From assembly GCA_015478675.1 (NCBI GenBank), contig JADMIH010000023.1, forward strand, positions 1-34,964: DNA of 34,964 nucleotides, read 5' to 3'. Source of the stretch: Chloroflexota bacterium (GTDB taxonomy: Bacteria > Chloroflexota > Chloroflexia > QHBQ01 > JADMIH01). Position 1 is the stretch's first letter. Each line of letters starts with the position of its first letter. Below are positions 23,155 through 32,645 of the stretch, piece by piece. Position numbers and translations under genes: made by a program. The notes below the pieces were generated by a model. It saw only the letters and a program-made list of their open reading frames with translations. It was not told where the DNA came from and ran no database searches.

Positions 23155-24981
23155 CTACGGAGAAGTGACCCTCACGCCTTCGCCTTTCTTTAGCCTGGCG
23201 ATATCAGCCAGCATTTCTCGAGCATTTTCCAGTGCGGCGCGAGATACGGGGGCACCACCAATCATGGCGGCTATCTCTTGCTCTTGCTCTTCGTTAGCAA
23301 TTTCGTCAACCTGGGTACGTGTGCGGTCGCCTACCACCTGCTTGGTGATTTTGTAATGGTTATCTGCGAAGGCGGCTATCTGAGGCAGGTGGGTGATACA
23401 TAACACCTGGTGGCTGCTTGTGAGCGCCCATAGCTTCTCACCAACCACAGCGCCGCTGCGCCCACCCACGCCCACATCCACCTCATCAAAAACAAGTGTG
23501 GGGGTTAGGTCAGCCTCTGAAAGGATAGATTTGAGGGCTAACATGAGGCGCGAAGTCTCGCCCCCTGAGGCAATTTTGGCTAAGGGTTTGAGTGGTTCGC
23601 CGGGGTTTAGCGAAATAAGAAACTCTACCCTGTCAACGCCTTTGTCCGAGTATGCCCAGCGCCCTTCACGGCCTGGCAAAGGCACTCCATCGGCTGAGGG
23701 AAGCTGGGATACTTCCACCTGGAAGCGTCCCGCCCCCATGAGGAGGTACTTCATAGAGTCCTCAACAGCACGGGCAAGCTCCTCTCCGGCGCTCTCACGG
23801 GTGGCGGTCATCCGCGCGCCAAGCTCACCAATCTGCGTGGCGATGCGCTCGCTCGTTTTCTGCAATGTGGCGATGCGCTCTTCGCTGTGGGTGATGGCAT
23901 CAAGCTCCTGAGCAGCACGTTCGCCAAAAGCTATAACATCGTCAAGAGCGGGGCCGTATTTACGCTTGAGTTCGTGCAATAAGGAAAGGCGCTCTTCAAT
24001 TTCCTCAAGGCGCGAGGGATCGTGGTCTATGCTCTCACGATAGGTGCGCATGGTGCGGCCCAGTTCCTCAACGCTGTCATAAATAACGTTGAGGCTACCG
24101 CTATGCTCTTCCATTGACGGGTCCAGGAGGGAAAGCTCGGCCATCATGGTGGAGGCGTCGCCGAGCGCATCGCGCACCGAGGAGGTATGCGCATTAGCAT
24201 GGCTGCGGCCACTATGAGCGGCATAACCCAACTCCTCATCGGCCTCTACGAGAAGCGCGTAAATAGAGTCGCAGAGGGAGGAAAGGCGCTCGGAGTTGGC
24301 GAGAAGAGAGCGCTCGCGCGCCAGCTCTTCATCTTCGTTGGGTACCGGGGCTGCTTCCTCTATTTCTTCAACCTGGTAAGTAAGGAGGTCGGAGCGGCGG
24401 GCAAGCTCTCGCTCGTCGCGTTGGAGATCGCGAAGCTCTTTCTGCACCGCCCTGAGCCTCGATACCAACTCTGTCATAGACCGGCGCTCTTGCGCGAGGC
24501 CCGCGTATTCATCAAGCAGGTCAATATGGGTGGCGGGTCGAAGGAGGGAGACATGCTCGCTCTGCCCGTGAACGTCCACAAGAAGCTCGCCTATCTGTTG
24601 CAAAGTGGGTAAGTTAACCATACGCCCATTTACCCGGGCTACTGTGCGCCCGCTTGTATTTATCTCACGGGCGATAATGAGGCTGTCGTCCTTGCCATCT
24701 TCATTATCAGAGAGGCCGCCTTCCACCAGAAGCGCGCGTAGCGCCTCTATAGGAGTGGATTGCATTGCAGTGAGGTCGAAAAGACCTTCAACGCGGGCGG
24801 AGGGCGAGCCATGGCGCACGAACTCCGGCCCTGTCTTCGAGCCGAGAAGCGCGCCCAGAGCGTCGATGATAATAGACTTACCAGCGCCTGTCTCGCCCGT
24901 CAATGTGTTAAAGCCAGGGCCGAGGCGCAGGTATAGCTTATCTATAATAGCGAAGTTGGAGATGTTGAGTTCTGCAAGCAT
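23155..24981 (-). CDS. recN: DNA repair protein RecN
   Basis: A 608-residue SMC-like ATPase involved in double-strand-break repair. The N-terminus LAELNISNFAIIDKLYLRLG and Walker A GETGAGKS (residues 29-36) are typical. The central coiled coil covers roughly 160-390. The C-terminal half has the signature segment ASGGETSRLMLALK and Walker B TLVFDEVDVGVGG, then CITHLPQIAAFADNHY. Length and domain order are normal. The gene leads a minus-strand pair with the Wzy/TPR gene. The 500-bp region upstream contains repeat sequence; no SOS-type operator was recognised. Confidence 0.95.
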   Translation of the reverse strand: MLAELNISNFAIIDKLYLRLGPGFNTLTGETGAGKSIIIDALGALLGSKTGPEFVRHGSPSARVEGLFDLTAMQSTPIEALRALLVEGGLSDNEDGKDDSLIIAREINTSGRTVARVNGRMVNLPTLQQIGELLVDVHGQSEHVSLLRPATHIDLLDEYAGLAQERRSMTELVSRLRAVQKELRDLQRDERELARRSDLLTYQVEEIEEAAPVPNEDEELARERSLLANSERLSSLCDSIYALLVEADEELGYAAHSGRSHANAHTSSVRDALGDASTMMAELSLLDPSMEEHSGSLNVIYDSVEELGRTMRTYRESIDHDPSRLEEIEERLSLLHELKRKYGPALDDVIAFGERAAQELDAITHSEERIATLQKTSERIATQIGELGARMTATRESAGEELARAVEDSMKYLLMGAGRFQVEVSQLPSADGVPLPGREGRWAYSDKGVDRVEFLISLNPGEPLKPLAKIASGGETSRLMLALKSILSEADLTPTLVFDEVDVGVGGRSGAVVGEKLWALTSSHQVLCITHLPQIAAFADNHYKITKQVVGDRTRTQVDEIANEEQEQEIAAMIGGAPVSRAALENAREMLADIARLKKGEGVRVTSP

Positions 24982-25114
24982 TCTTTAAAGGCATTAGACA
25001 ACGGCAAACGCCATTGCCCGACAGTAGTAATCTTTACCGAGAAACCAGCAAGAGATTTTATACAATCTTACCATATTGTGAGGATTAGAGGGTAGGAGCG
25101 GGCCTGTCGTAAGA
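24982..25114. other. Upstream region of recN, no gene seen
   Basis: AT-rich stretch containing AAGATTGTATAAAATCTC on the minus strand, a 5-bp inverted repeat with an embedded TATAAA that could serve as a -10 box of recN. No -35 could be assigned and no reading frame is apparent. Confidence 0.3.
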
Positions 25115-25300
25115 GTTCAGAGTTGGGGTAAAACAAAGTTCAAGAGGTATATGTGCGCCCTCACGCACCCTCACCCCAAGCCCCCTCTCCCATGAGGGGA
25201 GAGGGGGCTTTACTCATGGGAAGAGCCAGGGGATAGAGCTCTTCTCCCAGAAGAGGAGAGGCGCTTGGCAAGGTCAAAGAGGTTATGTGTGGGTAGAGTG
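25115..25300. repeat. Dispersed intergenic repeat, copy 3
   Basis: Starts with GTTCAGAGTTGGGGT, close to the inverted-repeat end of the element at 11957, continues with AAGTTCAAGAGGTATATGTG as in copy 1 (64-82), and holds a 14-bp perfect hairpin AAGCCCCCTCTCCC (25178-25191) / GGGAGAGGGGGCTT. A second hairpin AGCTCTTCTCCC / AGAAGAGGAGAG-like stretch and a degenerate second copy of the TCAAAGAGGTTATGTG block (25272-25287) follow. No coding frame. Confidence 0.6.
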
Positions 25301-25420
25301 GGTAGAGAGCGACGCCGTATTTATATAGCAGACGATTTCATGGACGTTCTACAATGGAAGCTTACTCTCATTGGTTGCAGCTAAAGAAAGTTTTTGGGCT
25401 ATATTTTCCTTAGCCAGGGC

Positions 25421-25478
25421 CAGCTCGGAAATACAACAACGGTTGGCCGAAGCCAACCGTTGTTGTATTTCCGAGCTG
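25421..25478 (-). terminator. 27-bp perfect hairpin with UUCG loop after groEL
   Basis: Positions 25421-25447 and 25452-25478 are perfect reverse complements. On the minus-strand RNA the loop is UUCG closed by a C-G pair, the most stable tetraloop class. The stem starts 5 bp after the groEL stop codon. No U-run follows on the minus strand (next bases GCCCTGGCTAAGG), so it may protect the 3' end or process the mRNA rather than act as a standard intrinsic terminator. Confidence 0.75.
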
Positions 25479-25483
25479 TGTAT

Positions 25484-27139
<1,656 letters not shown>

Positions 27140-27241
27140 TTATTCCTCCTGAATTATGAATTGTGAGTGTTGAATTATGAACTCAGCGCTATGAAGTTGA
27201 GCCTGAAATGGTAGCTGCAATTCAAGGCTCAGACCTCAACG

Positions 27242-27559
27242 TTACTTGGTTATAACAGCCAGGATGTCGCTATCGCGCAGTATCAGGTACTCTTCGTCAC
27301 CCTGCTTGATCTCGGTGCCCGCATACTTGGAAAAGAGAATACGGTCGCCTTCTTTGAGGTCTATGGGTGTGCGGGTGCCGTTATCCTGGAGCTTGCCCGG
27401 GCCTACGGCGACTACAATCGCCTCCTGCGGCTTCTCCTTTGCTGTGTCGGGCAAGTAGAGACCGCTCTTGGTCTGCTCTTCTCGCTCTGCTGCCTTGACC
27501 ACAACACGGTCGCCGAGTGGACGAATGCCGGTCTTTACCTGGGTTGCTGTTTCAGCCAT
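27242..27559 (-). CDS. groES: Co-chaperonin GroES (10 kDa)
   Basis: A 105-residue co-chaperonin that caps the GroEL ring. Family segments are [22 protein letters not shown] (residues 12-33, the mobile loop includes TKSGLYLP), [16 protein letters not shown], and [33 protein letters not shown] at the C-terminus. The start is ATG 27559 behind GGAGG; the frame is open for a further 36 codons upstream, but those codons overlap the CIRCE operator and lie in the leader. First gene of the groES-groEL operon. Confidence 0.97.
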   Translation of the reverse strand: MAETATQVKTGIRPLGDRVVVKAAEREEQTKSGLYLPDTAKEKPQEAIVVAVGPGKLQDNGTRTPIDLKEGDRILFSKYAGTEIKQGDEEYLILRDSDILAVITK

Positions 27560-27612
27560 TACGATGTTCCTCCTTGTGTCTTTTTTAGTCGGCATACTTG
27601 CTCTCTCAATAA

Positions 27613-27639
27613 TTAGCAAACAATGCTCTCGACTGCTAA
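27613..27639 (-). promoter_or_regulatory. CIRCE operator (HrcA binding site) of groES-groEL
   Basis: TTAGCAAAC (27613-27621), 9-bp spacer, GACTGCTAA (27631-27639). Compared with the consensus TTAGCACTC-N9-GAGTGCTAA there are three mismatches, with the correct spacing. It immediately follows the -10 box of the groES promoter, where HrcA would block transcription. Confidence 0.75.
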
Positions 27640-27667
27640 TTATAAAACAACTTTCTCTAATTTGCAA
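27639..27667 (-). promoter_or_regulatory. Sigma70-type promoter of groES-groEL
   Basis: On the minus strand TTGCAA (27667-27662), 17-bp spacer, TATAAT (27644-27639). The leader to the groES ATG is about 70 nt and contains the CIRCE element. Confidence 0.85.
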
Positions 27668-27685
27668 GGGTTTGCGGGCGCGAAT

Positions 27686-27711
27686 CTAGCACTCTTTTTG
27701 AGGGGTGCTAA
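27686..27711. promoter_or_regulatory. Second CIRCE-like inverted repeat with 8-bp spacer
   Basis: CTAGCACTC (27686-27694) and GGGTGCTAA (27703-27711) each match the CIRCE half-site at 8 of 9 positions but are separated by 8 bp instead of 9. It lies about 20 bp upstream of the groES -35 box, on the side facing the divergent kinase gene. Confidence 0.6.
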
Positions 27712-27841
27712 AGAGGAGCGGCCAACCGGAATCCAAAGGCGCTATCAATTTGAAACCCAATATTCATAACCGGCAATTGCTGACCATCCAGCCGCCCAGC
27801 CGCTGAACTAATAGCCCATGTTGTATGGGACATTAGGGCTA

Positions 27842-27871
27842 TTGTGCCTATCATCTAGCCACTAATATAAT
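27842..27871 (+). promoter_or_regulatory. Promoter of the kinase-propeller gene
   Basis: TTGTGC (27842-27847), 18-bp spacer, TATAAT (27866-27871), about 33 bp before the ATG at 27905. The -10 is perfect and the -35 moderate. Confidence 0.65.
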
Positions 27872-27904
27872 CAAGAGGACCACAAGAAGCAGGGGAGATA
27901 CGTC

Positions 27905-30058
27905 ATGCTCATAAAACGCCTGGGGGGAGTTCCACCGGAGGCAGGCTCCAAATCTACAACAGAGGGTGATAAGGCCGAAAGTGCGCTACAGCACATCAGT
28001 GACACACTACCCACGGGAGTGATGCCGGGCACTGCGCCGCTGCCGCGCAATACCGTTCTTCAGAATCGTTATGACATCGAGATGGTGCTTGGCGTAGGTG
28101 GTATGAGTACCGTCTATAAAGCCCGTGACCTGCGCTTCTCCACAGTGGCGCGCTACTGCGCAATCAAGGAGATGCTTGACACCGCGCCCGACCCACGCAC
28201 AGGCCAGCTGCGCCTCGCCAACTTCGAGCGAGAGGCCGCCATGCTTGCTACTCTATCGCACCCCGGCATACCCAATATCTATGATTTCTTCTCTCATAAT
28301 GGTCGTGTCTACCTGGTCCTAGAATATATAGATGGGAAAGACCTGGAGTCGCAGCTTGAAACGCGTGGCGCGCCTATGATGGAAGAGGATGTTGTGAAGT
28401 GGGCGGTGCAAATCTGCGATGTGCTGGAATACTTGCATGGGCACCAGCCTCAGCCGATCATCTTCCGAGATATGAAACCCTCGAACATTATTGTCACAGG
28501 CGACGGCACCGTCACACTGATAGACTTCGGCATTGCAAAGGTCTTCCAGTCGGATAAACGCGGCACAATGATCGGCACAGAGGGCTACGCGCCTCCTGAG
28601 CAGTATCGCGGCCTTGCCGAGCCACGTGGCGACATCTATGCCCTGGGCGCTACGATGCACCATCTGCTCAGCAACTCTGACCCCCGCGCTCAGACCCCTT
28701 TTACCTTCCATGAGCGGCCAATTCGCAAGTTCAACCCGCGCGTCTCTGACTACATTGAGTCGATCATTCTGCGCGCTGCTGAGTACGACCCTGATCGCCG
28801 GTGGCCTACAGCTCAAGCCTTCCGCCAGGCCTTGATGCAAAGCAACATTTTCGACGCCAAGCTCAAGCGTCGCTCATCAGGGCCGCTCCTGGACGATGAA
28901 TCTTCTCTCTTAGAACCCATTGATGTGCCAAAGCTATCAGGCTCTGCGTTCGTAAGCACATCGGCAATGGGTACATCGCCTATGCCGTTGGGTACATCAA
29001 CGCACAATGGCAGCATGACGGGCGACCCTATGGCCGCGCCGGCTCTGCCTGCTTATAGCACCCCTGTAGGCGCGCCGCAAATTGGCTCCGAGGGCGCTCA
29101 GGTGTTGTGGACCTTCACCGCCGATGATGAGATACGCTCATCGCCACTGAGCAACAGAGGCGTTGTCTTCTTCGGGGCATATGACACTCATCTTTATGCT
29201 CTCAACGCCAAGAGCGGCGATTTTATTTGGAAAGCGCCCACGAAGGCCGGCATCTGCTCGTCTCCCGCTATGGCAGGAGAGCAGGTGATAATCGGCTCAG
29301 AAGATAACTATATTTACGCATTCGATGCCCGGCGCGGCAGCCAAAGCTGGTCGTACCGTACCGGCGCGGCTGTGCGCTCATCACCCAAGGTTTTTAAGGA
29401 TCAAGTCTTTGTCGGCTCGGATGACCAGTACATCTACGCTCTGAACGTTGCCACAGGCCAAACCGACTGGAAGTATCGCGCGTGGAACTTTGTACGCTCG
29501 TCGGCCGGTTCCGGTCGCGGCCTTGTTTATATAGGCTCATCGGACGGCAACCTCTATGCATTGGATGTCGTGAACGGCACCTTGAAATGGAAGTTGCACA
29601 CCCTGGGTGCGATAATTGGCACGCCTCAAGTGGTGGGTAATAATGTGATCGTCGGCTCGATGGACAACTATATCTACGCAGTTGACGCCGACACAGGCTA
29701 CACCTCATGGCGCTTTGAGTGCCAGCGTCCGGTTTCGTCATCGCCCGCGGTGTCGGGAGAGCGCCTGCTGATAGGCTCATCGGACGGCTATATGTACGCT
29801 CTCGATGCACGCACCGGGCGCGAAAGTTGGAGATATGACACAGGCAGCCAGATAACGTCGTCGCCCCGCGTCTCTCCGGCCACTGATGCTGTCTATTTCG
29901 GGGCTGTCAACAACTATGTTTATTCGCTCGATCTCAGCTCAGGGGAAGTACGCTGGCGCTACAAAACGCGCGGCCCTGTAGTCTCTTCGCCCGCCGTAGA
30001 AGATGGCATCGTATATATAGGCTCCCTGGACCGTAAGCTGTACGCGTTCGCGGTTTAG
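27905..30058 (+). CDS. Soluble Ser/Thr protein kinase fused to an eight-bladed PQQ-type beta-propeller
   Basis: A 717-residue eukaryotic-like kinase. The kinase domain spans about residues 56-320: glycine loop LGVGGMSTVYKA, Lys88 (CAIKEM), catalytic loop IIFRDMKPSNI (Asp189, with Phe instead of the usual His of HRD), DFG (Asp207) and GTEGYAPPEQY. A Ser/Pro/Gly-rich linker (325-405) joins it to a propeller of about eight repeats (409-717), each of the form YALDxxTGxxxWxYxTGxxVxSSP. The final strand KLYAFAV can close the ring with the first LWTFTAD strand. No membrane segment is found, so kinase and propeller are both cytoplasmic, unlike most sensor kinases. The ATG is preceded by GGGGAGA. It is divergent from groES with a CIRCE-like site between. 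The ligand of the propeller is unknown. Confidence 0.92.
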   Translation: MLIKRLGGVPPEAGSKSTTEGDKAESALQHISDTLPTGVMPGTAPLPRNTVLQNRYDIEMVLGVGGMSTVYKARDLRFSTVARYCAIKEMLDTAPDPRTGQLRLANFEREAAMLATLSHPGIPNIYDFFSHNGRVYLVLEYIDGKDLESQLETRGAPMMEEDVVKWAVQICDVLEYLHGHQPQPIIFRDMKPSNIIVTGDGTVTLIDFGIAKVFQSDKRGTMIGTEGYAPPEQYRGLAEPRGDIYALGATMHHLLSNSDPRAQTPFTFHERPIRKFNPRVSDYIESIILRAAEYDPDRRWPTAQAFRQALMQSNIFDAKLKRRSSGPLLDDESSLLEPIDVPKLSGSAFVSTSAMGTSPMPLGTSTHNGSMTGDPMAAPALPAYSTPVGAPQIGSEGAQVLWTFTADDEIRSSPLSNRGVVFFGAYDTHLYALNAKSGDFIWKAPTKAGICSSPAMAGEQVIIGSEDNYIYAFDARRGSQSWSYRTGAAVRSSPKVFKDQVFVGSDDQYIYALNVATGQTDWKYRAWNFVRSSAGSGRGLVYIGSSDGNLYALDVVNGTLKWKLHTLGAIIGTPQVVGNNVIVGSMDNYIYAVDADTGYTSWRFECQRPVSSSPAVSGERLLIGSSDGYMYALDARTGRESWRYDTGSQITSSPRVSPATDAVYFGAVNNYVYSLDLSSGEVRWRYKTRGPVVSSPAVEDGIVYIGSLDRKLYAFAV

Positions 30059-30063
30059 CGGGT

Positions 30064-30111
30064 GGCCGGTGGCTATTGTATAAGCCCCCCAACCGCTACT
30101 GATCACCGGCC
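30064..30111. repeat. Inverted repeat after the kinase-propeller gene
   Basis: GGCCGGTG (30064-30071) and CACCGGCC (30104-30111) are perfect inverted copies with a 32-nt loop, in the spacer between the kinase gene and the next small gene. No T-run follows. Confidence 0.45.
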
Positions 30112-30135
30112 CCTGACAGCGCCTAGAGGAAAGTA

Positions 30136-30387
30136 ATGTCGAAAGTAGTAATCATACATGTAATGGGGGAAGACCCGATCCTGGCCGAGGTGGAAGAGCT
30201 GCCGAAGCCTACCGATCAGTTTATTGAGTTCACCAACCCCAGACGGCGCGACGGCAAAGCTATCGCCTATGTCACGACAGGCGCTAAAGCGTTCATGTAT
30301 CCGTGGCACCGTCTCTCTTTCGTTGAGGTGATGACCACCGAGACGGAGCGCGAAGAAGCTATCGAGTTCTTCCGTGAAGATAGGTGA
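30136..30387 (+). CDS. Small conserved-looking protein of unknown function
   Basis: An 83-residue soluble protein beginning MSKVVIIHVMGEDPILAEVE and ending in an acidic helix (ETEREEAIEFFREDR). It has an alternating beta-like pattern and a short Arg/Lys patch (PRRRDGKA) in the middle, and I do not recognise a family. AGAGGAAAG lies just upstream of the ATG. It follows the kinase gene by 77 bp on the same strand and may be co-transcribed. Its codon use and ribosome site support a real gene. Confidence 0.7.
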   Translation: MSKVVIIHVMGEDPILAEVEELPKPTDQFIEFTNPRRRDGKAIAYVTTGAKAFMYPWHRLSFVEVMTTETEREEAIEFFREDR

Positions 30388-30389
30388 CG

Positions 30390-30437
30390 AGGGGTTAGCG
30401 AGCAGCAGCTGTTGAACAGGCGCTGTACTAATCCCTA
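30390..30437. repeat. Short palindromic spacer element, second copy
   Basis: AGGGGTTAG (30390-30398) and CTAATCCCT (30428-30436) form an imperfect inverted repeat resembling the one at 6611-6633. The loop includes a nested palindrome CTGTTGAACAG. It lies between convergent genes and could act as a bidirectional terminator, though T-runs are missing. Confidence 0.45.
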
Positions 30438-30441
30438 CACA

Positions 30442-31005
30442 TCAGTGCTCGAATGGAATCTTCTCTCCTGCTTCTATAGCTATCTTGAGGTGATTCTGTG
30501 GGGGCGGGTAGGGGCAGTTATACCTGGGGCTGTAGGCGCATAGAGGATTGTACGCCTTGTTGAAGTCCAGCACGTACTCTACATTGCCATTGTGCGCCGG
30601 TATATCCAGATAGCGCCCCGCACCGTATGTTTCCTTGCCCGAAGTGACGTCTCTGAACGGTACAAACAACTCGTTGAAGTCAGCATGCGCAGGTATCATC
30701 CTGTAAGCAGTCAATTGCTGCTTCTCGCCATCCAGCGAGAAGACAAATGTTCCCTCTACGTGAAAATCGCGCAAGTCACCGATAGATGTTTGTAACTGCA
30801 CGTGCATTACGGTGCCCGCAGCTTCTTTGTCGAGACGCGCCGAGACGCGCCACCGCTCGTTGGGAGGGTAGTATATTGGGCCTTTGAATCCCGATGGCAT
30901 CTTGGCGCTGCGCCAGTCAAAGTCACTCAGCAAGTAATCCGCAGCCTCGACCCTCGATTGCTCGATCTCCGCAAGCCAACTTTCTTTATCAAAGTTGGTA
31001 CCCAC
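30442..31005 (-). CDS. DUF1684 family protein
   Basis: A 187-residue protein whose C-terminal half matches the DUF1684 pattern: FVPFRDVTSGKETYGAGRYL (about residues 114-133), VEYVLDFNKAYNPLCAYSP (about 141-159), NCPYPPPQNHLKIAIEAGEK at the end. The function of this family is not established; it is found widely in bacteria as a single-domain cytosolic protein. The start is GTG, 6 nt after the sirtuin stop, with an AAAGGTG ribosome site inside the sirtuin end, so the two are co-transcribed and probably coupled. Confidence 0.85.
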   Translation of the reverse strand: MGTNFDKESWLAEIEQSRVEAADYLLSDFDWRSAKMPSGFKGPIYYPPNERWRVSARLDKEAAGTVMHVQLQTSIGDLRDFHVEGTFVFSLDGEKQQLTAYRMIPAHADFNELFVPFRDVTSGKETYGAGRYLDIPAHNGNVEYVLDFNKAYNPLCAYSPRYNCPYPPPQNHLKIAIEAGEKIPFEH

Positions 31006-31011
31006 AACCCG

Positions 31012-31857
31012 TCACCTTTCACCCATCATCTGCTCAGCAATCCTCGCCAGCGTCGCGCCCGCAGGCGCTTCGAGCTTTATTGTGGCTTCGGCATCTGCTC
31101 TTGTCGGCCCGATATTCACTATATACAGTGGCTTGCCACCCTGGTGAGCCGCCCGCGCCAGTCTGTAGCCCGACCAGACGGTGAGCGATGAACCGACCAC
31201 AAGCAGCGCATCTGCTTCTTCAACTGCTTTAAGAGCCTTTGCTGTAACCTCCGGCGGCACCGGCTCGCCGAAGAATACGACGGCAGGCTTTACGAGGCCC
31301 CCGCACTCAGGGCAGAGGGGGATCACAACTCCTTCACTATCCCCCACCTCATCGGCAGGCAACCGCAAATGTCTGTTGTCCCATTCGAGCCGCGCCTGCG
31401 TTTGGGTTCGTGGCTCTCGGTAGCCACAGTCAATGCAGTGTACGTTGCCGTTCTCACCATGCATCTCGATCACGTTCCGGTTCCCGGCCAGCGTGTGCAA
31501 GCGGTCCACATTCTGAGTTACCAGCGCGTGCAACCGCCCTGCCTGCTCCAGGGCTGTGAGGGCAAGGTGCCCGGCGTTAGGCTGCGCGTTGCGGAAGCGC
31601 CCATAGCTATTGAGGCTGCGCGCCCAGTAGCGGCGGCGCACAGCAGGGCTGCGCACGAAGTCGGCGTAATAGATAGGTGAGTGCCGTGCCCAGGCACCAT
31701 TTGGGCTTCTGTAGTCCGGTATCCCCGACTCCGTGCTGATCCCCGCGCCCGTCAAAGCCACCAGCCGCGTTGCCCTGCCCAGCGCCACTGCCAGCGCCTC
31801 CACACCTATTACGCCCCCTTCGGTGCCAAACCCGCTTTCTATCTTCTCTAGCGCCAT
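31012..31857 (-). CDS. SIR2-family NAD-dependent deacylase (class II, SIRT4-like)
   Basis: A 281-residue sirtuin that removes acyl groups from protein lysines using NAD. It has the NAD-binding motif [18 protein letters not shown], the TQNVDRLH motif, the catalytic His in IEMHGENG (His133) and the zinc knuckle CIDC (141, 144) and CPEC (182, 185). [10 protein letters not shown] and the large spacing between the Cys pairs fit the SIRT4-like class II. ATG 31857 is chosen with AGGAAG upstream; the frame is open to a TTG at 31917 which would add 20 residues. It heads an operon with the DUF1684 gene. The 5' side abuts mobile-element remains. Confidence 0.92.
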   Translation of the reverse strand: MALEKIESGFGTEGGVIGVEALAVALGRATRLVALTGAGISTESGIPDYRSPNGAWARHSPIYYADFVRSPAVRRRYWARSLNSYGRFRNAQPNAGHLALTALEQAGRLHALVTQNVDRLHTLAGNRNVIEMHGENGNVHCIDCGYREPRTQTQARLEWDNRHLRLPADEVGDSEGVVIPLCPECGGLVKPAVVFFGEPVPPEVTAKALKAVEEADALLVVGSSLTVWSGYRLARAAHQGGKPLYIVNIGPTRADAEATIKLEAPAGATLARIAEQMMGER

Positions 31858-31947
31858 GCTTTTGCTTCCTGATGCTTTCTGAGGTGGGATCGTTTGTAAC
31901 TCAACTCTTTGGGTCAAAGGTTTGGCTCTTCCCGGTTTCTGGTGAAA

Positions 31948-32079
31948 TCAACTGGCCACCCCGCCACTGGAGAGCAGCCGCTGCCGTAGCAGAGCGAAAA
32001 CTGCTCGCCCGTACATTCCACGCTTAAGGGTTTTCAGCTTGTTCACCTGCCCTTCAGTCTGGCCCTGCGAGTGAACCAT
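31948..32079 (-). pseudogene. C-terminal fragment of an ISL3-type transposase
   Basis: A 43-codon frame in which GQTEGQVNKLKTLKRGMYGR followed by AVFALLRQRLL matches the well-known C-terminal end of ISL3 transposases (EGQVNRLKxIKRxMYGRAxFDLLRxRxL). Everything N-terminal is missing. It is not in the list of long frames because of its size. It is a relic and presumably inactive. Confidence 0.75.
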
Positions 32080-32121
32080 CAACTACACCCAATCGCCCGG
32101 AGGGTGATATTGTTTTCACTA

Positions 32122-32466
32122 TAACCCATCCATTCCACCCTTTTCCACCCTTTAGCCGACACGCAGTTCATCCTTTTGTCGGTTCGCCTCACCGGGAGCG
32201 AGTTCCGCGTCTTCTTTCGCGATCCTGACACCAACTTCGTCCGCTCTATACCTGCCGCTTGGACCGACCAAGCCACACCCGATCCCTTCATTCACCTCGC
32301 TGCCGGTCGTGCCTGCTTGCGCCTCTCCGACCTCCATTCTTCGGTCCAACTGCTGCTAGCTTTAGAGAAGTCACTGCCGCGACCTCAACACACAGCCAAC
32401 ATTGACAGCGACGGCGACGACCTACCTACCCCAGCTTCTTGGCCTACTGGGTCTTGGCAGGTGTAA
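32122..32466 (+). pseudogene. Frameshifted DUF5372-like gene (recombinase-associated small protein)
   Basis: The frame reads THPFHP, then LADTQFILLSVRLTGSEFRV, FFRDPDTNFVRSIPAAWTDQ, DPFIHLAAGRACLRLSDL, resembling the small protein (DUF5372, from memory) encoded next to large serine recombinases. The sequence TTCCACCCTT is present twice in tandem (32133-32142 and 32143-32152); this 10-bp duplication shifts the frame between the HPF and HPL parts. No start codon remains at the expected place (ATA instead of GTG/ATG). The family name is uncertain; the broken state is clear. Confidence 0.6.
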
Positions 32467-32468
32467 CA

Positions 32469-32610
32469 ATGCATCCGCAGCAGATTACCGCACGACATTT
32501 ACAACGCTGGCATATTTGTATGTCCGCCAGAGTACCCTCCAACAAGTGCTCGAACATACTGAAAGGACTCAACGCCAATATGCCCTGCGCGACCGTGCTC
32601 TCGCCCTATT
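32469..32610 (+). pseudogene. N-terminal fragment of a large serine recombinase, frameshifted
   Basis: ATG 32469 starts MHPQQITARHLQR in one frame; the homology then continues one base back as LAYLYVRQSTLQQVLEHTER, TQRQYALRDRALAL. This is the typical start of a large serine recombinase, with the catalytic Ser in VRQST. A single base appears lost at 32507. Similarity ends near 32610, where the remaining several hundred codons are missing and the next region belongs to the TPR gene. Inactive relic. Confidence 0.72.
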
Positions 32611-32645
32611 AGCTGTAGCTAATCCTGGCGGGATGAAAGGTGCCT

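Noticed and set aside
27560..27667. N-terminal extension of GroES
   Set aside because: Those codons cover the promoter -10 box and CIRCE operator; the usual GroES start has a strong GGAGG.
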